A stretch of 64,000 bases of DNA from Promethearchaeota archaeon (GTDB lineage: Archaea; Asgardarchaeota; Lokiarchaeia; Sigynarchaeales; SOKP01): assembly GCA_013375495.1 (NCBI GenBank), contig JABXKC010000019.1, positions 1 to 64,000 on the forward strand, in the 5' to 3' direction. Made by a program: the position numbers and the translations under genes. Position 1 is the first letter of the stretch, and the number at the start of each line of letters is the position of its first letter. Positions 1-8,874 of the stretch are shown one piece after another. The notes under the pieces are model-generated. The model searched no databases, was not told the DNA's origin, and saw only the letters and a list, made by a program, of their open reading frames with translations.

Positions 1-627
1 ATAATCAACAAACAAAATAAAAATTTAGAGTATTTAAATAGTATTAGAGGGAGATTAAAGGAAATTCCATCAATTGATGACGCACTACATTGTATTGTAG
101 TAGCGGGATACCCTAATGTAGGTAAAAGTAGCTTCGTAAAACAAATTTCAACCAACAAAAAAATTGAAGTTCAAGAATACCCATTTACAACCAAAAAACT
201 AATAATGTCTCATTATACTATTGAAAAACGGTTTAATCAAATCAAATTACAATTACTAGACACTCCAGGAATTTTAGATCGCCCTATGTCTAAAAGGAAT
301 AACATAGAGTTACAAGCAATATTAGCATTAAGACTAATATCAGATTTAATCTTTTTTGTTTTTGACCCAACTCCCGCGTGTGGTTATTCAATAGATTCAC
401 AGTTGGATCTTTTTTACGAAATTAAAAACAAGTTTACGAAAGAAGGAGAAATCCAGATTGTAATAATATTTAATAAAATGGATTTAGCCAGCCCAGACGA
501 AATTAAGTTCCTTAGCGATAAATTAGATATAAATGAAAACCAGTATTTTTTAACCAACGCACTATCTGGAGAAAATTTAGAGTTACTAAAAGAATTTTTA
601 ACAAAGCGTTATGGGATTAAAGAATAA
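1..627 (+). CDS. Nog1-family GTPase, C-terminal part (5' end outside window)
   Basis: The frame is open from the first base, so the gene starts upstream of the window. It shows a P-loop GYPNVGKSS near nt 106-132, the G3 motif DTPG, followed by the Nog1 signature ILDRP...RN.IE.QAI and CGYSID, and a G4 NKMD. This order and the CGYS element are typical of archaeal/eukaryotic Nog1, an OBG/Nog GTPase linked to assembly of the large ribosomal subunit. The family assignment rests on motifs. The N-terminal helical domain expected of Nog1 is missing only because of the window edge. The protein ends soon after the G domain, as in archaeal forms, without the long eukaryotic C-terminal extension. Confidence 0.85.
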   Translation: MINKQNKNLEYLNSIRGRLKEIPSIDDALHCIVVAGYPNVGKSSFVKQISTNKKIEVQEYPFTTKKLIMSHYTIEKRFNQIKLQLLDTPGILDRPMSKRNNIELQAILALRLISDLIFFVFDPTPACGYSIDSQLDLFYEIKNKFTKEGEIQIVIIFNKMDLASPDEIKFLSDKLDINENQYFLTNALSGENLELLKEFLTKRYGIKE

Positions 628-723
628 AAAAACAATCTGTAAATCATCTTTTGGGATTAAGTTTTTATCATAGAAAAGCAATATTTAATTCTCTACGAGA
701 ATATTCATACTAGAAATTTTTAT

Positions 724-1218
724 ATGTTTTTACGAAGAAAAGATATTATGGAAGAATTTAAGATTAATTTAGGCAATTTAAAAGTCGATCAACTAGGATT
801 TGTGTATAAAGACATTGAAAAGCAAGCAAAAATAATGGAATCCATGTTTGGGTTTTCAAAATTTATCTTTGGTGATTGGGAAACGAAGACCATAAAATTT
901 CGAGGCAATATTTCAGAGGTGACTTCTAGAATAGCATTTAGTCGATTAGGCAGTACCCAAGTAGAATTAATACAATGGAAATCTGGAGATTGTTCATATA
1001 ATGAATTTCTTGATAAGGGTAATGAAGGCTTTCATCACATTGCTTGCTATATTGAGAATACGGATTCATATATAAAAGAATTCGAGAAAATTGGAATAGG
1101 AATTTTACAAGAAGTTGAAGTTTTATATACACGATGTACATATATGGATACTCGAGGCACTTTCGGTATTATTGTAGAACTATTAGAAAAAATTAAACGT
1201 AGAAAGAAATCGAAATAG
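724..1218 (+). CDS. VOC (glyoxalase/bleomycin-resistance fold) protein
   Basis: A protein of 164 residues with two beta-alpha-beta-beta-beta modules of the vicinal oxygen chelate fold: VDQLGFVYKD opens the first module and FHHIACY the second, ending in VELLE. The closest recognisable pattern is methylmalonyl-CoA epimerase, in which His, Gln, His and Glu bind the metal. Here the first His position reads Gln (DQLG), while the His of FHHIA and the final Glu remain, so the epimerase call is not safe. Start 724 gives eight extra residues before a second ATG at 748 (MEEFK), and the shorter form is equally likely. The gene lies 12 bp before mfnF on the same strand and may be co-transcribed with it. 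Confidence 0.7.
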   Translation: MFLRRKDIMEEFKINLGNLKVDQLGFVYKDIEKQAKIMESMFGFSKFIFGDWETKTIKFRGNISEVTSRIAFSRLGSTQVELIQWKSGDCSYNEFLDKGNEGFHHIACYIENTDSYIKEFEKIGIGILQEVEVLYTRCTYMDTRGTFGIIVELLEKIKRRKKSK

Positions 1219-1229
1219 AAAATTAAAAT

Positions 1230-2318
1230 ATGAAAAATAAATTCATTCTCGGTTTAGATATCGGAGGAGCAAACACAAAAGCCGCACTCGTTGAATTTTA
1301 TAATTCAAAAATTATTCATTCTTTTTCCTATATTGAATATTTTCCTTTTTGGGAAAACACTTTAAATGATATCCCCAATATGTTTAAACGAATTGTAGAA
1401 AATCTAATCATAAAAAATAATTTAAAATTAGATGATATTAATTATATTGCTATTACCATCACTGCCGAGCTCTCAGATGCGTTTCAGACTAAGCAAGAAG
1501 GAATTTTTACTATACTAAATGCTTTAGATCAAGTTTTTGAAAAGGGAAAATTGTTTTTTGTAAATAACAAAAAAGAATTTATCAGTTTCAATCAAGCTAA
1601 AACTGACCCAATTTCTGTAGCAGCAGCGAATTGGGTATCAACTTCTCTATTTTTAGGTAGATATGTTCCTAACTGCGTATTAATTGATGCAGGTTCAACA
1701 ACTATTGACATTATACCGATTCTAAATTCAGTACCCGTTGCTAAGGGAGAAAACGATATAGAAAGAATTATTAGCCACGAATTGGTTTACACAGGGGGTC
1801 TAAGAGCGACAATTCCTTCGATTACGCATTTTGTACCGTATAAAGGAAAGATGGTTAGGATTTCTTTTGAGAAATTTGCGCTTATTTCTGATGTTCATCG
1901 TGTATTAAAGAACATTTCTGAAGCAGAATACATTAATGATACTGCGGATAATCGCTCAAAATCCTTAAACAATTGTTATGCTCGTTTAGCGAGGATGATA
2001 TGTATGGATTTAGACTCAATTTCAATAAAAGATTTAGACTTGATCGCACAATATATATATAACAAGCAAATTAAGATTGTTTTAAAGGAGTTTTTAGAGT
2101 TTTTAAAAGGATTAACTGCAAGATATCCCGTTTTTAACAGAAATCCTCGATTTGTCTTAACTGGATTATCCGCTGATTTTCTTATCAAACCTGCATTAAA
2201 AGAATTAGGATATGAAAAAATTTTAAATTATGAGCTTATAACAAATATTCCTGATAATATTAGTTCTTCTGCTTTTGCTGTTGCAGGAGCATATTATTTT
2301 CAATCAATTAAAAACTAG
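1230..2318 (+). CDS. mfnF: MfnF-like hydantoinase/oxoprolinase-family protein (methanofuran synthesis)
   Basis: A protein of 362 residues with an ASKHA-type phosphate motif at the start (LGLDIGGANTKAA) and a second one in the middle (LIDAGSTTIDIIPI), followed by GLTARYP and GLSADFL. This is the pattern of the archaeal hydantoinase/oxoprolinase proteins linked to C1 transfer, which include MfnF. MfnF couples the aminomethylfuran phosphate/diphosphate to gamma-glutamyl-tyramine in methanofuran synthesis. The next gene is an amino-acid-kinase-fold protein resembling MfnE, the enzyme acting just before MfnF, and this pairing is the best support. The gene ends 4 bp before the mfnE start, indicating an operon. 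Confidence 0.75.
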   Translation: MKNKFILGLDIGGANTKAALVEFYNSKIIHSFSYIEYFPFWENTLNDIPNMFKRIVENLIIKNNLKLDDINYIAITITAELSDAFQTKQEGIFTILNALDQVFEKGKLFFVNNKKEFISFNQAKTDPISVAAANWVSTSLFLGRYVPNCVLIDAGSTTIDIIPILNSVPVAKGENDIERIISHELVYTGGLRATIPSITHFVPYKGKMVRISFEKFALISDVHRVLKNISEAEYINDTADNRSKSLNNCYARLARMICMDLDSISIKDLDLIAQYIYNKQIKIVLKEFLEFLKGLTARYPVFNRNPRFVLTGLSADFLIKPALKELGYEKILNYELITNIPDNISSSAFAVAGAYYFQSIKN

Positions 2319-2322
2319 AGCG

Positions 2323-3045
2323 ATGAATTTAGATATAGCTATTTTTAAGATAGGGGGACACATTTTAGGGAACCGAGAGTACCTTAACTCGACAATTTCC
2401 CAATTAACTAGTCTCTATGAGAGAAATCATATAAGAAAAATCGTAATAATAGCAGGTGGTGGATCTTCTGCGAATTTAATAAGAAAATTAGATAAGAAAT
2501 TTAATTTCGAAAACACCACATCCCATTTGATGGCAATTTATACCATGGACTTAAACGGAATAAAAATTAGCAACTACTTCCCAAAATTGTTGAAAACAGA
2601 TAATCTTAATCATATAATATCAGCAAGCAAAATTTTTACTGTATTTTTACCATATGAATATCTAAAGGAAACTGATGAATTACCACACAATTGGGAAATC
2701 ACATCAGATTCAATTACACTTTACTTAGCTTATAAATTTAAAATTGAAAACTGCTTTCTGATTAAAAATGTTGATGGGATAATCGTAAAAAATAATAAAA
2801 TCGTTAAAGATCTAACCACAAAAGAGTATATCGCTCTTAAGGAATCCGGTAAACTTGCTAACCTAAATCTTGATGATGAGAAAAAAGAGTCTAGACCAAT
2901 AGATCCTTATCTAATCAAATTAATAGATGAATTTAGGATTCCTTGCGTCATTTTAAATGGATCTTACTCAAGTCTGAGAATTTTGAAGTATTTTAAGATA
3001 TCAGATAATCAAAAAAAGATCTATACAAAAATTAAATTTAGTTGA
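2323..3045 (+). CDS. mfnE: MfnE-like aminomethylfuran phosphate kinase
   Basis: An amino-acid-kinase-superfamily protein of 240 residues. The N-terminal Lys/Gly loop (FKIGGHIL), the glycine loop (IAGGGSSANL) and the late ITSDSITLYLA and LIKNVDGI motifs match the small archaeal kinases that include MfnE, which phosphorylates (5-(aminomethyl)furan-3-yl)methyl phosphate in methanofuran synthesis. I chose the ATG at 2323, 4 bp after mfnF, over an in-frame ATG at 2275, because the kinase fold begins right after it. Insertions such as KKFNFENTT replace parts of the usual family sequence, so a related small-molecule kinase cannot be excluded. Confidence 0.7.
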   Translation: MNLDIAIFKIGGHILGNREYLNSTISQLTSLYERNHIRKIVIIAGGGSSANLIRKLDKKFNFENTTSHLMAIYTMDLNGIKISNYFPKLLKTDNLNHIISASKIFTVFLPYEYLKETDELPHNWEITSDSITLYLAYKFKIENCFLIKNVDGIIVKNNKIVKDLTTKEYIALKESGKLANLNLDDEKKESRPIDPYLIKLIDEFRIPCVILNGSYSSLRILKYFKISDNQKKIYTKIKFS

Positions 3046-3090
3046 TCTCTTTTCTAAAACAATTAATTAAATTTAATTTGTGAAATCATT

Positions 3091-3591
3091 ATGGATATTG
3101 AAGAAATGAAAAAAAATGCGGCCTTTTTAATAGAAAATGTAAAAGGATTAGATATTCCTGGATCTGCTTCATTTGGTATAAGATATAAGAAGTTAGTTGA
3201 TTTTGCTAAATTATATGGAATAACCGACCCAAAATATGTAGGTTCTGAGGAAGATGGCATAATTGCATGCCATGGGTTTGCCAATTTTTTTACTATTAAA
3301 GCGGTATATAAACTGCTTATTGGATTCACCGTAGTTCAAGATGGAAAACCACGAGGGATTATGCTCGATCCTGGATATTTATTACATACTGCTAATGTAT
3401 ATAACTGGGAAGAATGTATCAATGTAAAACCTAGTGATAGATTAACAGCGACTGGTAAATGTATCGATGCATGGCTAAATGAAAAGAATATGATGTTATT
3501 CTATAAATTTTTAGTAAAAGTCGTAAATCAAGATGAAGAGATTGTCTGTAAAGTGACAATTACAGCAGGTGTCAGGAAAGGAGGTTATTAA
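3091..3591 (+). CDS. MaoC-like / FAS1-type hotdog dehydratase domain protein
   Basis: A protein of 166 residues with the layout of N-terminal MaoC-like dehydratase domains: a helical start, then IRYKKLVDFAKLYGITDPKYV, which resembles the hotdog helix region, and a beta-rich second half with a hot-dog-like hydrophobic pattern. It lies immediately before a second hotdog gene, with 1 bp between its stop and that start codon. In archaea and bacteria such split pairs form heterodimeric (R)-specific 3-hydroxyacyl-CoA dehydratases in which the second subunit carries the catalytic residues. Substrate unknown. Confidence 0.65.
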   Translation: MDIEEMKKNAAFLIENVKGLDIPGSASFGIRYKKLVDFAKLYGITDPKYVGSEEDGIIACHGFANFFTIKAVYKLLIGFTVVQDGKPRGIMLDPGYLLHTANVYNWEECINVKPSDRLTATGKCIDAWLNEKNMMLFYKFLVKVVNQDEEIVCKVTITAGVRKGGY

Positions 3592-3592
3592 A

Positions 3593-4141
3593 TTGGTAAA
3601 AATTTCAGACCATAGTATTGATTTTATTATAAAGGATGAGTTTGAAGGGGTAACAAGGGAGTTATTAAAGAGTTATGCTAAAGCTTCAGGTGATACAAAT
3701 CCTATTCATACCACTGATGCGATCGCTGAACGAGCTGGCCTTAAGGGTGTTATAGCACATGGATTATTCTCAACTGGATTAATTACTAAATTATTTGAAG
3801 CCCATCTTGACCAAGGAAGAGCTGGTAACTTATTAGAAGTGAATATCGAAATGCGAGGGATGGTGCGTTGTGGAGATCGAATAATTACTGAAGCTACTGT
3901 AAATAAAATCGAAGGGAAGAGAGTATATTTCGATGTTTCACAGAGAACAATAACAAAAGTAGATATAAAAGATAGTAATGGAAATATTGTAGAGCAATTT
4001 GAAGCAGGAGAGAGAGGTTATATCTCTGAAAAAGACATCGAAAGGGGTTTAGTTAAAACAAAGGATGTTCCAGAGGGCATTCTTACCTATCGGGAAAGAA
4101 TTTCTACTCCCGGAACTGCAATAATTGAACTGTTTGAGTGA
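3593..4141 (+). CDS. MaoC-family (R)-specific enoyl-CoA hydratase
   Basis: The hydratase-2 signature is clear: YAKASGDTNPIH followed by GVIAHGL, containing the Asp and His used in catalysis by MaoC/R-hydratases. I place the start at TTG 3593 because a strong Shine-Dalgarno sequence (AAGGAGGT, ending near 3585) sits 7 nt upstream; a GTG in frame at 3569 would lie inside the preceding gene. Length 182 residues. It probably works with the product of the preceding gene on acyl-CoA substrates in fatty acid or amino acid breakdown. The direction and the chain length cannot be read from sequence. Confidence 0.8.
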   Translation: MVKISDHSIDFIIKDEFEGVTRELLKSYAKASGDTNPIHTTDAIAERAGLKGVIAHGLFSTGLITKLFEAHLDQGRAGNLLEVNIEMRGMVRCGDRIITEATVNKIEGKRVYFDVSQRTITKVDIKDSNGNIVEQFEAGERGYISEKDIERGLVKTKDVPEGILTYRERISTPGTAIIELFE

Positions 4142-4310
4142 TTATTAATCTTAAATTTTAAAATTTTTTAACCTATTTTTTTTTGTTTCTCATCTCATTA
4201 ATTTTAAAATAACAGAATTTTATGGTATTATTGAAAAACATTTTTAAATCTTAACAACAAAAAGATAATTGGTTAAATAATAGAAATACAATATAATAGG
4301 CTCTTAACTA

Positions 4311-7220
4311 TTGACCATTCTAACTCTAGATGTAAAAAAAGTTGAAGATTTAATTTTAAGTGGTAGCTACGAAAAAGCAGCTGTTGAACTATTTGAAATA
4401 ATCGAACACCCTGCGAATTCTGATAAAGAACTAATTTACGATAGTCTGACATTATTGAATAAAATCTGTGATAAATCTCCAGCAATATCGCTAAGAACGG
4501 TTAAAAATTTAGCAAACACGATAAACGATCTTAACTCCTGGGTTAGACTAGTGTCGTTGGAAATTCTTTATCAAATAACTATGTATCGCCCGAATTTACT
4601 AATTGATCTTATGCACGAAATTAGATTACGCTTATTTGACCAAGAATCTTCTATTAGACGTTTAGCAGTAAAGATTATGGGAAATTTAATTCTTTCGTTA
4701 CATATAGATAAAGAAGAATTACAAACCATAATCAAAGAATTTACAGAGAAATTAATGGATAACGACTGGAAAGTGAAGCTACAAGTAATTAAAACGCTTA
4801 AAAAAATCTTAAATCAAGATTATACAAAGATTCGTGAATATGAACCATTATTGTCTATTGTAATAGTAAACTTAAGAGACGAAGATGACGATGTTGCAAG
4901 ATCAGCAGCAGAGCTCCTAAAAATTATTGGTACGTATTTTCTATCCAAAGAAAAAATAACTTATGTTCTGTTAAATCTTCTTTACAATGAAGAATCGCGA
5001 GTTAAAGAGCTGATAATCTGGTTATTCGGAGAAATTGGAAAAGAAAAATCATCTGAAATAATCCCAATTATTCCAAAGTTGATAAATCTTTTAAAAGAGA
5101 ATAACTATCGAATCCAACTCCGCGTTATTGATTCTCTTGTAACTATCGCGGAGAATAATTTTGATCAAATTTGGGCAAACCTAATTACTGCTCTATATAC
5201 AGGTGACTCTGAATTCAGAAACATAGTTATTAACGCGCTATATCATTTATGTCAAAGTAATATTATGGAAATTTTCAATTATATCTTTGAAGAATTTGAA
5301 AATCCATCAGAAAATGTTAGAGACGGAGTCGCACTCGTTTTTAAACGCCTTTATGAAGAGTATCAGGTAGAAATTGAGAATGAGATCACAAAGATTTTAT
5401 ATATATTGGAATCTAAATATTGGCGCGAACGTAAAAAAACCATAATTCTACTCAGAAATATTTGCTTTATCTTAGAGAGTAAAAAAGTTGCAGTCTGGAT
5501 TTTTATTGAATTGGAGAAAAATTTGAAAATTGAAAACGATCCAGATGTAAGTGAAGAAATTATCTATACTATAAAAAACATTAAAGCAAACTTTCAAGAT
5601 ATTGACGAAATTATCGAGGAAGTTAACGAAGATCTTGATATATTTCTTAAAAAAATTCAAGAGTTCCAAAAAATACCTGCTCAATTTCGAGAAAAAATGA
5701 ACTTATACATAAAAGAATTCAAATTTCATCAAACTGAAATAGAGTTAGATAAGATTTATCGTAAAATCCTAAAAAAAATAAAGAAATTTAATAAAAGATT
5801 AAACAAATTCGAATACAAACGGTTAGCGTTTAATTTAATAGAAGATTGGGAAGAAACTAAAGTCACGATAATGGATGAACTCGGCATTATTAAAGCTTTC
5901 ATTTCAGAAGTGTTTGAAGAGAAGAAGGAAGAATTTACTTTAAATTTAAAATCAAGAATTAAACTTTTAGAAGATCGTATTAGTATCTTGAAAGCTCAAC
6001 ATGAAGATATACAGGAATACAACTTTCTTGGTCATTTGGATGATTTAATAATAGATAAAGTTGAAGATAAAGAACTTGAGGAAAAATTCACCCAAATTAC
6101 GCAATTAAGAAATTATATGTTTAAACTAGACGATGATATTCGTGATTTATTAGTTACAAATGTAGAATTCAACGAGATTTTTAAAACGCTTTTAAGTAAA
6201 TGGGTTGGTTTCAAAATTGAACTTCAAGAATTTCTAAGCGAGTTAGATCGGAAAATAAGATTTACAAAAGACCGACTTGTTGAAGAAATTCAGCGCTCAA
6301 ACGGGACCGATGAAACAGAGAAATTAAACTTGTTATCTTCAGTATTATTTCAAGGCCATATTCAATCAATAATAACACAAGGAATTGAAGGTCTTAAAAG
6401 ATTCAACGATAACTTCGATAAATTGAAAACGAAGTTGGAGACTCTACTTAAGAAGTGCGAGTTCTCAGACGCTAAAAAGCTTATAGAGATGAACACTAAT
6501 CAAATTCAAAATTATATTGAAGAATACGAAAATCAAATTGACAACCTTATTGGAAAAGTAACTGAAGAGAATGATGTATTTAACCTTTTTGCGAGACCGT
6601 CAGTTAATAAGTTCATTCTGGCGAAAAATATGTTAATAAACAAATTAAAAACCTTCACCCAGAGGAGTACCGACGAAATTATTTTAGGTCAAATCAAGTA
6701 CTATCTTGATGTTATAAATCCTATCAAATTAGAAAGTCTCGCTTCCTACATTGACATGGATATCAACCTTTTGAAAGAAAAGGTTGTAAAATTCGTAAAT
6801 AAGAATAAGCTCAATGCTAGAATTATAAAAGATGAACTCTATTCTCCAAAAAGAGAAGATATTATTGAACCGAGAGATATCCTATTTTTTAAAAACATAA
6901 AAACTCTTGGAAATAAGTTATACTTCAATTTTAAATTAAATAACCCTACAAATCTGTTATTTTCAGATTTACAAATCTCCTTCAAAACACCTGAATACCT
7001 CGTCTTCATTCGTAATGAAAGTTTCCCTAAATATCTCTATCTTAACGAATTAAAACCCGGAAATGTGTTTAAATTTAATTATGTCTTAAAATTAAAACAT
7101 AATATTAAAAAAAATTTATCAGATCCTTCAGTTGACGAAGTAAATCTTAATATTTATTATAAGGATCCTTTTGACATCACCCGTAAAATTACAAAAAAAA
7201 TTGATCTCCTTCTACCATAA
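4311..7220 (+). CDS. Large HEAT-repeat protein with winged-helix and C-terminal ear-like domain
   Basis: A protein of 969 residues with three visible parts. Residues 1-400 are HEAT/ARM-type helical hairpins (repeated I.D.N..V......L; units such as LRDEDDDVARSAAELLKIIG). Residues 400-780 are long charged helices, probably coiled coil. A winged-helix-like segment (NPIKLESLASYI.MDINLLKEKVVKFV) similar to PCI-type wings lies near 790-830, and the last ~115 residues are a beta-sandwich-like domain (LYFNFKLNNPTNLLFSDLQISF) resembling an appendage/ear. The start is TTG 4311, directly after an in-frame stop; there is no ATG nearby. HEAT solenoid plus ear recalls adaptin/COP large subunits, but this is architectural inference only. 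It is a single gene with its own upstream A/T-rich region. Confidence 0.6.
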   Translation: MTILTLDVKKVEDLILSGSYEKAAVELFEIIEHPANSDKELIYDSLTLLNKICDKSPAISLRTVKNLANTINDLNSWVRLVSLEILYQITMYRPNLLIDLMHEIRLRLFDQESSIRRLAVKIMGNLILSLHIDKEELQTIIKEFTEKLMDNDWKVKLQVIKTLKKILNQDYTKIREYEPLLSIVIVNLRDEDDDVARSAAELLKIIGTYFLSKEKITYVLLNLLYNEESRVKELIIWLFGEIGKEKSSEIIPIIPKLINLLKENNYRIQLRVIDSLVTIAENNFDQIWANLITALYTGDSEFRNIVINALYHLCQSNIMEIFNYIFEEFENPSENVRDGVALVFKRLYEEYQVEIENEITKILYILESKYWRERKKTIILLRNICFILESKKVAVWIFIELEKNLKIENDPDVSEEIIYTIKNIKANFQDIDEIIEEVNEDLDIFLKKIQEFQKIPAQFREKMNLYIKEFKFHQTEIELDKIYRKILKKIKKFNKRLNKFEYKRLAFNLIEDWEETKVTIMDELGIIKAFISEVFEEKKEEFTLNLKSRIKLLEDRISILKAQHEDIQEYNFLGHLDDLIIDKVEDKELEEKFTQITQLRNYMFKLDDDIRDLLVTNVEFNEIFKTLLSKWVGFKIELQEFLSELDRKIRFTKDRLVEEIQRSNGTDETEKLNLLSSVLFQGHIQSIITQGIEGLKRFNDNFDKLKTKLETLLKKCEFSDAKKLIEMNTNQIQNYIEEYENQIDNLIGKVTEENDVFNLFARPSVNKFILAKNMLINKLKTFTQRSTDEIILGQIKYYLDVINPIKLESLASYIDMDINLLKEKVVKFVNKNKLNARIIKDELYSPKREDIIEPRDILFFKNIKTLGNKLYFNFKLNNPTNLLFSDLQISFKTPEYLVFIRNESFPKYLYLNELKPGNVFKFNYVLKLKHNIKKNLSDPSVDEVNLNIYYKDPFDITRKITKKIDLLLP

Positions 7221-7372
7221 TATTTTATTTAATTTTCTTCAAAGTTGATACTAAAAATCGTTTATTTATCGAAAAAATTAATAATTTATAGCGAAAGAAT
7301 TAATATAACCTTTGTATCTTTAACTTTACAAATAATTAAGGTAGTAAAATATAGCTAGAATTCGTGAGGTGA

Positions 7373-8410
7373 ATGTTACAAGAAGAAGAGAGTTATCGAC
7401 TAACGCTCCAAACGAAATTATTCGGATGAAACTGTAAACTCGATTCCAAGAAATTAGACACGCTTTTGGCTAATGCTGGGTTGAAAGGGGATATCGAAGA
7501 TTCTGCTATAATACCGGTTCCTAATACTGACTTAGTGATGGTAAAAAATATTGACATCTTTACACCAATTATCGACGAACCAGAAATAGAGGGCGAAATA
7601 GCCGCAGCTAATGTAACTAACGATGTATTCGCGTTAAATGTTCCAGAGATCTCGGGAATGCTTGTATTTCTCGGGATGAAAAAGAACATGCCTATGTATG
7701 TCGCAGAAGGAATATTGGTGGGTATAAGAAATTTTATCGAGAATAAAATTGATTCGAAAGTACTTGGTGGTCATACAATCTACTCAGAATGGCCTCTTAT
7801 TGGCGGAGAAGCATCTGGTTTTATCAATAAAGACAAAATAATTAAAAAGAACTGCGTGAAAGATGGGGATAAATTAATACTAACAAAACCCGTAGGAAAC
7901 CAAGCAATCATGGCAGCATATCGGTTACAAAAAAATAACCCTGATCTCTTAAAGGCTTTTTTTAAAGAAGACATTGATGAATCAATAGATTTAGCCATAG
8001 AGTATATGACTATGCCGCTTCAAAGCGTTGTAAAAGCAATCCATTCTTATGAAGATATGTCTTTCGTGCATTCAATGACAGACATTTCAGGATTTGGGTT
8101 GAGTGGCCATTTAAAGGAGATGCTTCAAAATTCAAATTTATCTGCTTTTATCAAGAAGGTTCCGATATTTAAGCTTACTAAGGAATTGGCGTACGAATTT
8201 GGATACAAATTTGACGAATTAGAGATGCCTGAAACTGCGGGTGGAATGCTACTTTCTGTGGATCGTGATTATGCGGAGGAGTTCTCAGAACGACTAAACA
8301 ATGAGTTTCATGTGTCTAATTGGATTATTGGAGAGATCGATAACATAAATGAACCTAGACATGTTCGTGTTTCAAAAAATGTTGAATATGTCGAAATAAC
8401 TGATATTTAA
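7373..8410 (+). CDS. selD: Selenophosphate synthetase with selenocysteine (SelD, copy 1)
   Basis: SelD makes monoselenophosphate, the selenium donor for Sec-tRNA. The reading frame runs from ATG 7373 (after GTGAGGTGA) through an in-frame TGA at 7427-7429 (codon 19), giving LFG-U-NCKL. This aligns with the active-site Cys17 and Lys20 of bacterial SelD (U19, K22). The rest is typical: DSAIIP...D, VDIFTP-like NIDIFTP, ANVTNDVFALN, LGGHTIYSEWPLIGGEASG, TDISGFGLSGHLKEM, and METAGGMLL-like PETAGGMLLS. Length 345 residues, normal for the family. A stop at codon 19 would leave the conserved N-terminus untranslated, so UGA is read as Sec. A SECIS-like RNA follows directly (8411-8481). A close paralog lies 465 bp downstream. 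Confidence 0.92.
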
Positions 8411-8481
8411 CGATGTTAATGATGTAGGCAAAAACACTGTAAGTGAGTGCCTATGGAAAATTCCGTTGCACAACGGCATCG
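8411..8481 (+). promoter_or_regulatory. SECIS element of selD copy 1
   Basis: Starts right after the selD stop. An outer stem CGATG (8411-8415) with CATCG (8477-8481) encloses two hairpins. Hairpin 1 pairs TAGGCA (8425-8430) with TGCCTA (8448-8453), is preceded by ATGA (8419-8422), has AAAA at the start of its loop and an inner CACT/AGTG pairing, and is followed by TGGA. Hairpin 2 is CCGTT-GCAC-AACGG (8463-8476). AUGA on one side, GA on the other and unpaired AA in the loop are the core features of eukaryotic SECIS elements; Lokiarchaeal SECIS elements of this kind have been described. Confidence 0.85.
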
Positions 8482-8549
8482 AATCGTTTGTCCTTATTTT
8501 TCCATAAATTTATTTTAAGTTTTTGTTTTTTGTAAATTTCGTTTTTTCC

Positions 8550-8606
8550 ACTCTTTTAAGTACCAATTCAAGAAGTCATTTGTGACTCCTAAAGAGTTTT
8601 TTTTTT
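8550..8606 (+). terminator. Probable transcription terminator after selD copy 1
   Basis: A structured segment: ACTCTTTTA (8550-8558) can pair with TAAAGAGT (8590-8597), an inner hairpin AGTCA-TTTG-TGACT lies at 8574-8587, and a run of ten T follows (8597-8606). Archaeal termination needs mainly the U-run; the hairpin may stabilise the 3' end of the SECIS-bearing mRNA. No feature beyond A/T-rich promoter sequence is seen from here to 8874. Confidence 0.5.
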
Positions 8607-8874
8607 GATTTTGGAAATCTTCCAATTTTTTCTGTTTTAACCGAAAATTAAACATAAAACAAGATTGAGTAAGATTTACTTAGATAAACTCAAAATCAAA
8701 CCCTATTTATAAAGTGATGTAGCACAAGAATACTATATTTCGAATTGAAGTCTATACTATTATTACTTATCGAAAAAAATCATAATTATAATCGAAAAAA
8801 TTAATAAACATTAATTCATATCAAAATCGTATTAGATTTAAATAAAAACGAATTTCGTAAAAAGTGTGAGGTGG

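Noticed and set aside
724..1218. Naming the VOC gene methylmalonyl-CoA epimerase
   Set aside because: The first metal-binding His is replaced by Gln, so the specific enzyme name is not supported.
7393..7689. A 98-codon open frame on the minus strand opposite selD
   Set aside because: It lies entirely within the conserved SelD frame and has no domain pattern of its own.
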